A stretch of DNA of 5,373 bases from assembly GCA_934454435.1 (NCBI GenBank), contig CAKSGA010000125.1, forward strand, positions 1 to 5,373, read 5' to 3'. A program made the position numbers and the translations under genes. Below are positions 1 to 5,373 of the stretch, piece by piece. Origin of the DNA: an uncultured Oscillospiraceae bacterium. GTDB taxonomy: Bacteria; Bacillota; Clostridia; Oscillospirales; Ruminococcaceae. Every line of letters starts with the position of its first letter. The first letter of the stretch is position 1. The notes beneath the pieces were generated by a model that was given only the letters and a program-made list of their open reading frames with translations, made no database searches and was not told where the DNA came from.

Positions 1-196
1 AGGTCAGAATGGCGAATTTATCGGCGCTTACCGGGGGAATATCTTTCTGTGGGTCGCCCTTGATCAGTCGGACGACACGCTCGACAAGAAGTGCGGTCTT
101 ACCGCTGCCCGCCGCCGCAGTAACGCAAGCAGAACTGTCGGCAGGGAAACCGATCGCAGCTTCCTGTTCATCTGTCCATGTAATAGACTTGCTCAT
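1..196 (-). CDS. addA: AddA, ATP-dependent helicase/nuclease subunit A (N-terminal fragment, cut by window edge)
   Basis: This is the start of the motor subunit of the AddAB helicase-nuclease, which unwinds and degrades DNA ends at double-strand breaks to prepare them for RecA loading. Only 65 codons are visible before the window ends. Residues 6-15 (TWTDEQEAAI) are the UvrD/Rep-type Q motif, which contacts adenine. Residues 27-34 (AAAGSGKT) are a perfect Walker A, followed by LLVERVVRLI as in Bacillus AddA. The fragment ends at the conserved stretch entering helicase motif Ia (KFAILT). The ATG at 196-194 is chosen because AGGAGAG ends four bases upstream and the Q motif begins at the usual distance from the N-terminus. 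It follows addB after 15 bases, the standard addBA order in Firmicutes. The C-terminal nuclease domain lies outside the window and cannot be judged. Family assignment is secure. Confidence 0.95.
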   Translation of the reverse strand, partial: MSKSITWTDEQEAAIGFPADSSACVTAAAGSGKTALLVERVVRLIKGDPQKDIPPVSADKFAILT

Positions 197-200
197 AAAT

Positions 201-207
201 CTCTCCT
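201..207 (-). promoter_or_regulatory. Ribosome binding site of addA
   Basis: On the minus strand AGGAGAG lies in the 15-base gap between the addB stop (TGA, 214-212) and the addA ATG (196). The AGGAG core is six bases from the start codon. It fixes the addA start, and the short gap suggests co-translation with addB. Confidence 0.85.
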
Positions 208-211
208 GTCG

Positions 212-3200
212 TCAGACAAGGCTCCCGATAAAGCCGTTGTCATCGTCCGCTGATTTTTTGCGGGAACGCCTGGATTTCTTTTCCACTTGAGGTTCGGTCT
301 GTGCTTCTGGCTCCGCTGACTGCGGTTCATCGTCCACGCCGACCGTACCCAGTTTTCTCTCGGTAATTCCCTCGTCAACTATCACACCGTGGCTGTCCTG
401 ATTTCCGCAAACTCCCTTGTAGCGGCAGTAGGTGCAGGACTTCTGCTGTCCTGCCTTTCCTTCCTCGCTGAAAATGGTGGGGATCGCCTGTACATCGCCG
501 TTATAAATGCGATCAAGCACCTGCCTTGTCTGCGTCAGTATCTCGTCCCGGAGCTTCCTGAACTGTGCCGGAGTGGGCTGTGCGTCCTCTTTGGGGTTAA
601 GTTTCTTCCTGCTTATCTCGTCCCCGGTCTTGAGAATAAGACTTGCGTAGCGCTCAGCAAACTGTTCCATTTCTGCCCTGGTGTCATCGTCCTTAACGCA
701 CATTCCGCTGGGGTAGTGACCCTTTGTCAGCAGGGCAAGAAGTCCCGCAGGGGTACTGGAAGCATCAGTCATTCGTGCGGTAAGATAGCTCACTCCTCCC
801 GGCGTGACCTGGGGATTTGCGTCACAGAGGGCTATCAGATATATAAGCATCTGCGTATTGACGCCGTAAAGCGCATTCGACAGCTTGAATGCGTGCCCGC
901 CGGTCTTATAGTCGACGATACGGATATATTCGTTGCCCCCCTCGCTGCGGAACATATCCGCACGATCGACAATACCTGTTATTGCAACTGTCACACGGTC
1001 ATTGATCCTTATTTTGAGCGGGGGAATGGAAAGCTGCTGCGTCCTGAGGGGCAGGGGATCATCGTGTGGTTCAAGGTCGTCAAGGGTCATCTGCTCACCG
1101 TCTGTTTCCTCGTTTATTTTAGGGAGCTGTGCGGTGTTCCCCTCACGGAACTCCAGCTCGAAAAGAACCGGGCGGTACTCACGGCTGCTGAATTCATTCT
1201 GGAGCACTATCAGCAGGTCGGCGCAGCTTACTGCGAGGCCGTCATACATATAGTTGAAAGAGCGTGTGCGTCCGGAAGTCCCGCCCATGTGCCCGTCTGC
1301 ATATTCATGCAGAAGTACAGTGGAGATTTCCGTCAGCTGCTCCCGAGTCAGCCGGAAGAACTCGTGCATTCTGGTACAGTATCGTGACAAAGTCTTTTCA
1401 AGGACATAATGCACAGCACTGCCGACTTCGGAGTTTGCAGCGTTGAGCGTCCTGCGCTCCCGTACCCTGAGCCCGTACCGGCAGAAGTACTCAAACCTGC
1501 ACTTGTTCAGACCCTCCAGCTTGGTCGCAGAAACTCTGTTCGCACGGAACAGCTTTTCCGCAGTTCCCGGGGAGAGCCTGTGGCGGTACGCCGAGGGACG
1601 TTCAAGCACGAGTTCCTCCAGCTTCTTCGCATAGCCTCCGTCACCGGAAAGCTCCATTGCCTTTTTCAGCGTGCTGCGCCTTGCATTGTCCTTATCTCCG
1701 AACAGCGAAGCGTACCTGGACCTCAGAGCTTTCCTGGTGCGGCAGTAGAAGCTGTCGCCGAAGCGTTCCGGGTCTCCTGCGTATTCCTCAGACATCTGCG
1801 GGAAAAGCTCCAGCAGGTCGTTTATGATCTCGGATCGCATGAGCTGGTCGCAGGCTGTGCTGAGGACCGGATAGGTAAGATACAGATGGTCAGTTGCAAG
1901 AGTCATGGCACGGTAAGCCTGATAACGGTCATAATGGTAGCGCTCTTCCTGCTTCATGCTTATCTTGATGTCGCTTTCACCGAGGAGCTCCGCCTCGTAA
2001 TCGGAAAACAGACCGCAGCCGGAATTTTCCTCAGGGAAAGCGCCGTAATTAGCCCCGGCAATAAAGGCCACACGGATATTGTCCGCACGTGTGCGTCCGG
2101 TATCGCCGAGTATAACGCAGTCCACAAGCTGCGGCGGTTTTGCAAGCTCCGCTTCAGCGCAGATATCCCTGAACAGTGAATAGTAGTCCCCGACTGTGAT
2201 CTCTTCGTCTGAAAGCGCAGAGTGGATCGATTCAAATATCTTCACCAGGATATCCCACAGCGCAGTGCAGCTTTCCTCAGCGGAAAGCACAGCGTTCTCT
2301 ATCCCGGTTTCGGTGAAAAGGAAGCTGCAGATCCGTTCGCTGAGCCACGCCCCGGTGCATTCGTGCTGCTTTTTCTTTTCGTTAATCTCTTCACGTAAAA
2401 GCATTACCGGTACAACAGCGGCTTCCCTGACCTGCTCTGCACGTTCCGCCTGGGCGGAGTCCTCCTTGCCCATCTTGTCGGTGACGAACTCCTCCTGGAG
2501 CTGGTCCCCGTGTATCTGCCAGCGGAAAATGTACCCGTCAAAGCTGTCGATATCTGCAAAGGAAAGCGCACGGAAACTACCGTCTTCCTTTACTCTCAGA
2601 AAACTGCTGCGGACATAGCTCAGCAGGTTCTCCGCATTCGGCTCGTCAAGGGCTCTCAGCAGAGAAAGTATGAGGTTTGTGAGCGGCGCATTAAGAATGA
2701 CCTCCGGAATATCGCAGAATACTGGTATTCCATACTTGGCAAAAGCGCTCTCAGCGGGAGTCCGGTGGTCAGCGGGGGAGGAACACAGCACGGCAATTTC
2801 GCCATAGCGGTAGCCCTCATCGCTGACCAGACGCTTTATCTCAGCAGCGATGAAATCCATCTCGCCGTAAACGTCATCAGCCCTTACGACCCTTACGCTG
2901 CTCATGTTGGCTTCCGGGTCAGGAATATTGCTCCAGAGCAGCTCAGATGCCCTTACGATACCCGGAGCCATGCTGCGGGAATTCTCACAAATAGGCTCCG
3001 GCAGACCGTCATCGCCGGAAAGCGTGTCAATATCAGCAAGAATAGTGCGGAAAAGTTCACGCTGGTCGTTCTTGTCGCAGACGAAGGCAAAGCACGCCTG
3101 GTCTGCATGCTCGGCAGCCGCCTTAAGGAGCATGAGCTGGCTCCCGGAAAATGAATTGAACCCGTCCACAAAGATACGCTTCCCGGAAAAACACCTGTAC

Positions 3201-3778
3201 CGCACGGCAAGGTCAGCCGCACGCATGGTGACATCCAGCTTGTCGGTGTAGTTCTTGGACAGCATCTGGTCATACTCAGTGTACAGTGAGCTGATGTCCC
3301 GCAGCTTGGCAAGCAGCGCAGGGCTCTCTACCGGGGGGACTTCACCGCCGAGCCTTTCTGCGAGTTTAGCGCAGTCGATTCCAGCGGTCTTGAACAGGGA
3401 AACCGTCTTTACCATTCCCGGAGCAAAACCGGGCTTGCGGGAGATACGTCCGAGGGAAGTCAGCTCGACGTTTCTGCTGCGTACTGCACGGTACATGATA
3501 ACGCTCTTGGTGATATCGTCTGCCGGGGGATTATCTATACTGTATCTGGTAACTATTTCGTCAGAGATCCTCGCAATGGTACGGACCTTTATCTGCTGAA
3601 AAAGCTCCGTCCTGCCGAACTGTTCACATCTGCGGAAAAGTGCCCTTTCAGTTTCAAACACGAATTGATCGGGAACTATTATGCAAGCCTCAAACCCGGC
3701 TTCAACGGTCTTTATCATTCTGCTGTAGAGCTCGCCGGTGACATCTGCACAGGCTCTGCCGGTGATCAGTTCAGTCAT
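212..3778 (-). CDS. addB: AddB, ATP-dependent helicase/deoxyribonuclease subunit B
   Basis: Complete 1188-residue AddB, the partner of AddA. In the family this subunit is an inactive helicase that reads Chi and carries the nuclease cutting one strand; B. subtilis AddB is about 1166 residues. Helicase-like landmarks are VPDQFVFETE (35-44), VDGFNSF (204-210), the RYGEIAVL and GIPVFCD blocks (324-356), AFIAGANYGAFP (571-582) and HLYLTYP (631-637). The nuclease domain shows GSAVH (H790), GIVDRAD (D938), VDYKTG (D956, K958) and QMLIY (Q976). C760 (KCRFEYF) together with C1115, C1118 and C1124 (CxxCx5C) form the expected 4Fe-4S cluster, with the same spacing as in B. subtilis. Oddities are a Walker A position reading GRACADVT instead of GRxGSGKT, an acidic insertion at about 880-913, and a charged tail at 1147-1180. 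The ATG at 3778 overlaps the upstream gene by 8 bases and has a perfect AAGGAGG. The call is secure. Confidence 0.97.
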   Translation of the reverse strand: MTELITGRACADVTGELYSRMIKTVEAGFEACIIVPDQFVFETERALFRRCEQFGRTELFQQIKVRTIARISDEIVTRYSIDNPPADDITKSVIMYRAVRSRNVELTSLGRISRKPGFAPGMVKTVSLFKTAGIDCAKLAERLGGEVPPVESPALLAKLRDISSLYTEYDQMLSKNYTDKLDVTMRAADLAVRYRCFSGKRIFVDGFNSFSGSQLMLLKAAAEHADQACFAFVCDKNDQRELFRTILADIDTLSGDDGLPEPICENSRSMAPGIVRASELLWSNIPDPEANMSSVRVVRADDVYGEMDFIAAEIKRLVSDEGYRYGEIAVLCSSPADHRTPAESAFAKYGIPVFCDIPEVILNAPLTNLILSLLRALDEPNAENLLSYVRSSFLRVKEDGSFRALSFADIDSFDGYIFRWQIHGDQLQEEFVTDKMGKEDSAQAERAEQVREAAVVPVMLLREEINEKKKQHECTGAWLSERICSFLFTETGIENAVLSAEESCTALWDILVKIFESIHSALSDEEITVGDYYSLFRDICAEAELAKPPQLVDCVILGDTGRTRADNIRVAFIAGANYGAFPEENSGCGLFSDYEAELLGESDIKISMKQEERYHYDRYQAYRAMTLATDHLYLTYPVLSTACDQLMRSEIINDLLELFPQMSEEYAGDPERFGDSFYCRTRKALRSRYASLFGDKDNARRSTLKKAMELSGDGGYAKKLEELVLERPSAYRHRLSPGTAEKLFRANRVSATKLEGLNKCRFEYFCRYGLRVRERRTLNAANSEVGSAVHYVLEKTLSRYCTRMHEFFRLTREQLTEISTVLLHEYADGHMGGTSGRTRSFNYMYDGLAVSCADLLIVLQNEFSSREYRPVLFELEFREGNTAQLPKINEETDGEQMTLDDLEPHDDPLPLRTQQLSIPPLKIRINDRVTVAITGIVDRADMFRSEGGNEYIRIVDYKTGGHAFKLSNALYGVNTQMLIYLIALCDANPQVTPGGVSYLTARMTDASSTPAGLLALLTKGHYPSGMCVKDDDTRAEMEQFAERYASLILKTGDEISRKKLNPKEDAQPTPAQFRKLRDEILTQTRQVLDRIYNGDVQAIPTIFSEEGKAGQQKSCTYCRYKGVCGNQDSHGVIVDEGITERKLGTVGVDDEPQSAEPEAQTEPQVEKKSRRSRKKSADDDNGFIGSLV

Positions 3779-5373
3779 GCTGTTCCTCCTTGTTCACTGA
3801 GTATAGATATCTGCGTCCCTGGGTCCCTGCCTGTACGATGATACCCGCCGCCCGGAGAACCTCCAGACGCAGCGAGGAAGCCGGCTCCGCCGCCGCCTTG
3901 CAGAATTCTGCCTTGGTAAACTGCTCCGGCAGCCCCTCCGGCAGGAACACCCTAAGTCCCCCTGGAAGCGGTATGCGGAGCTCCTCTTTCAGCTCCAGAG
4001 GTACCCGGACTGTCTGCACCTTTTTTCTTGCTGACCGTGAGCGAAGGTCCGGAATTTCATCTCCGGGGCAGAGCACACGGCGCTCCGTCCTGAGCTTGGC
4101 AATGATTATGGTCAGTCTGCAGTCGGAGAGAAACTGCCTTATCGAGTACATCTCCTCAAACATTGCGAGCTTCCGGAACATGCCCCGGAAAGGCTTTTCC
4201 TCCAGTACCTCGCCGGTCTGGGAATTCACGTAAACTGACCTTGTAACGACCTCCATCGGGTGAACGACAGTGACATTTGCTGCATTCAGGAAATCCGCCA
4301 GTTTCTCTTTCAGGGCATAGAGGTGCCGGGTCTGTATCTCAAAGATACCGTCTTCCGTCACTGCGTCTGCAAAGTACTTGCCTATACGTACCTCTTGATC
4401 ATCGGAATAGGGCGCATAGTAGTTCTTCAGCACTGCGTGAATGAGCTTTTCGTTCTGTGTGCCGACTGAGCCGTGCATTCCACGTTCCCGGACCATTGAG
4501 GCGCTGAGAGCCTTGGAGAAACGGTCGCTCTCAGTCGATGCCGGTACCAAAGCGTGGGGCACTGTTATTCTGTTCTGTTCTGCGATGAATTTTGCTACAG
4601 ATCCTGTGTCGTTCGTGCCGATAATTATATCAGCCTCCGCCTTGAGCTCATCGCAGGCGTTTCCGACCGCAATTCCAGTATCTGCCGCACGTATCATGGA
4701 GATGTCATTATTGTTGTCCCCGAAGCAAACCAGGCGGTCAGCGTGTGTGAGCTCCAGAACCTGAAGAAGCGCACTCGCCTTGCTTGCATTTCTGCTGAAT
4801 ATCTCGTACCATAACTCGTCCTTATTGTATGTATCTGGCATGAAATTTACCGCAAACCCGTTCTCACGGCTGAATACCTCGTCAAGCTCCCCGACATGAA
4901 CCTTGGGATTAAGCAGCGTGAAATAGAACACCTTTCCCCGAAACAGCTCCTCACGTGACCTGACCGGGCGCAGACGTTCATCACCCTGCCTGGTGCTGAC
5001 ATACCCGTAAACGTCCTCCAGTCTGTCCTCAAGATAGCTGACCCGCTCCCGCCCATCGATGTATGAGTACACCAGCGGCGCAAGGTCATTCTTGTTGAAG
5101 TACCTGACCGCAAGCTCCAGCGAAACGGCAGGGAATACGTTCTCGACAATATGCCTGCCGTCCCTGGGGTCAACGACAAAAACCCCGTTGAAAGTAACAG
5201 CGGGGCATACAAGTCTGAGCTTTTTCAGCAGCGGGGAGGCGCTTGAGTAGGAGCGTGCCGTTGCAAACGTGAACAGCACGCCGTTTTCGGTCAGCTGGTT
5301 GATCAGACCAGCGCTCTCGTCGGAAATACTTTTGTCAGATCTCAGGAGGGTTCCGTCAAGGTCGGTAGCGTAA
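3771..5373 (-). CDS. Cof-type HAD phosphatase fused to a nuclease-like domain and C-terminal winged helix (5' end cut by window edge)
   Basis: An unbroken frame runs from the right edge to TGA at 3771, giving 533 visible residues; the true start is outside, probably only a few codons away. Numbering is from the first full visible codon. Residues 1-266 are a C2-capped HAD hydrolase of the Cof type: motif I DLDGT (D4, D6), motif II FATARS (T38), motif III K198 (NASKASAL) and motif IV GDNNND (218-223) followed by AVGNA. All catalytic residues are present, so phosphohydrolase activity, probably on a small phosphorylated metabolite, is likely; the substrate cannot be read. Residues 304-533 are not HAD. 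They resemble a domain I recall as stand-alone uncharacterised proteins of Clostridia, with GTQNEKLIH, then AD, then GIFEIQT, then VTVVHPM, ending in a probable winged helix (476-526). No promoter is visible. The stop overlaps addB. The HAD call is firm; the function of the second half is inferred. Confidence 0.9.
   Translation of the reverse strand, partial: YATDLDGTLLRSDKSISDESAGLINQLTENGVLFTFATARSYSSASPLLKKLRLVCPAVTFNGVFVVDPRDGRHIVENVFPAVSLELAVRYFNKNDLAPLVYSYIDGRERVSYLEDRLEDVYGYVSTRQGDERLRPVRSREELFRGKVFYFTLLNPKVHVGELDEVFSRENGFAVNFMPDTYNKDELWYEIFSRNASKASALLQVLELTHADRLVCFGDNNNDISMIRAADTGIAVGNACDELKAEADIIIGTNDTGSVAKFIAEQNRITVPHALVPASTESDRFSKALSASMVRERGMHGSVGTQNEKLIHAVLKNYYAPYSDDQEVRIGKYFADAVTEDGIFEIQTRHLYALKEKLADFLNAANVTVVHPMEVVTRSVYVNSQTGEVLEEKPFRGMFRKLAMFEEMYSIRQFLSDCRLTIIIAKLRTERRVLCPGDEIPDLRSRSARKKVQTVRVPLELKEELRIPLPGGLRVFLPEGLPEQFTKAEFCKAAAEPASSLRLEVLRAAGIIVQAGTQGRRYLYSVNKEEQHD
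3785..3791 (-). promoter_or_regulatory. Ribosome binding site of addB, inside the end of the upstream gene
   Basis: The minus strand reads AAGGAGG followed by the six-base spacer AACAGC and then ATG. The site lies within the last codons of the HAD fusion gene, whose TGA (3773-3771) is reached 5 bases after the addB start codon (ATGACTGA). This layout is typical of termination-reinitiation coupling and decides the addB start. Confidence 0.9.
3795..3947 (-). other. Probable C-terminal winged-helix segment of the HAD fusion protein
   Basis: Visible residues 476-526 read as a helix starting at FTKAEFCKAAA, a second helix SSLRLEVLRAAG, and a two-strand wing (IIVQAG then RRYLYSV). This helix-helix-wing pattern, with a Gly-Arg-rich turn between the strands, is typical of winged helix domains that bind DNA or protein. 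The reading is inference from residue pattern only. Confidence 0.5.
4065..4463 (-). other. Predicted PD-(D/E)XK-like (D...ExQ) domain inside the HAD fusion protein
   Basis: Visible residues 304-436 show the order expected of the restriction-endonuclease fold. A first helix carries a conserved acid (GTQNEKLIH, E308). A strand ends in an acidic residue (KYFAD, D336), and the next strand carries E-x-Q (GIFEIQT, E345 and Q347). A lysine-containing helix follows (ALKEKLADFL, K355 and K357), then a hydrophobic strand (VTVVHPM). ExQ in place of ExK is a known variant in this superfamily, for example in BglII. A further helix-strand unit (MYSIRQFLSD, LTIIIAKL) follows. This is a motif-level reading by eye; the domain may be a catalytically inactive nucleic-acid-binding relative. 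Confidence 0.5.

Noticed and set aside
9..290. Plus-strand open frame of 93 codons across the addA/addB junction
   Set aside because: It is antisense to the AddA Walker A region and the AddB tail, both secure, and has no recognisable domain.
1960..2235. Minus-strand 91-codon frame inside addB in another phase
   Set aside because: It is fully contained in addB in a different frame, and its residue composition looks like an out-of-frame reading.
389..3154. Three long plus-strand open frames (389-1387, 1409-2179, 2510-3154) opposite addB
   Set aside because: All three lie in the single frame exactly complementary to addB codons, where stops appear only opposite TTA, CTA and TCA codons, which are rare at this G/C-rich third position. 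Their translations show no domain and no convincing start signals, while addB is unmistakable.
421..5240. AGCGG pentamers resembling the B. subtilis Chi sequence
   Set aside because: A few copies are expected by chance in GC-rich DNA of this length, and the Chi sequence of this lineage is not known.
5277..5279. GTG as the start codon of the HAD fusion gene
   Set aside because: The frame stays open upstream to the window edge and the upstream 31 codons encode HAD motif I (DLDGT), so this GTG is an internal valine codon.
1..5373. CRISPR arrays, insertion sequences, tRNA genes, riboswitches or terminators
   Set aside because: I saw no spaced direct repeats, transposase, cloverleaf or hairpin-plus-T-run, and the window is coding almost end to end.

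Overview
The window is fully coding on the minus strand. It holds three genes transcribed right to left: a fused HAD-phosphatase protein (5' end cut by the right edge), addB (complete) and addA (only the first 65 codons, cut by the left edge). The gene order is HAD fusion, addB, addA. The first two overlap by 8 bases and the last two are 15 bases apart. Both addB and addA have clear purine-rich Shine-Dalgarno sequences, so this looks like the inside of one polycistronic unit. The promoter and terminator lie outside the window.

The AddAB-type recombination nuclease, rather than RecBCD, together with strong AGGAGG-type ribosome binding sites points to a Gram-positive Firmicute. Base composition is moderately GC-rich with a G/C-biased third codon position. 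The protein flavour suggests a Clostridia member of the Ruminococcus/Oscillospiraceae kind, but that finer placement is inference.

Region by region: 5373-3771 is a protein of at least 533 residues. It has a Cof-type HAD phosphatase module with all four HAD motifs, followed by about 230 residues that HAD proteins do not normally carry. That second part has the order of conserved residues and predicted strands expected of a PD-(D/E)XK nuclease fold (variant D...ExQ) and ends in a probable winged helix. 3778-212 is AddB, 1188 residues, with an intact C-terminal nuclease motif and the four cysteines of the iron-sulfur cluster, but with a degenerated N-terminal Walker A. 196-1 is the start of AddA, with Q motif and Walker A intact.

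AddA and AddB form the heterodimeric helicase-nuclease that resects double-strand breaks for RecA-dependent repair and degrades linear foreign DNA. The HAD/nuclease-like fusion is the least explained part of the window, and its tight coupling to addBA is the main point for follow-up. I saw no RNA gene, mobile element, CRISPR array, attachment site or gene-free stretch longer than 15 bases.
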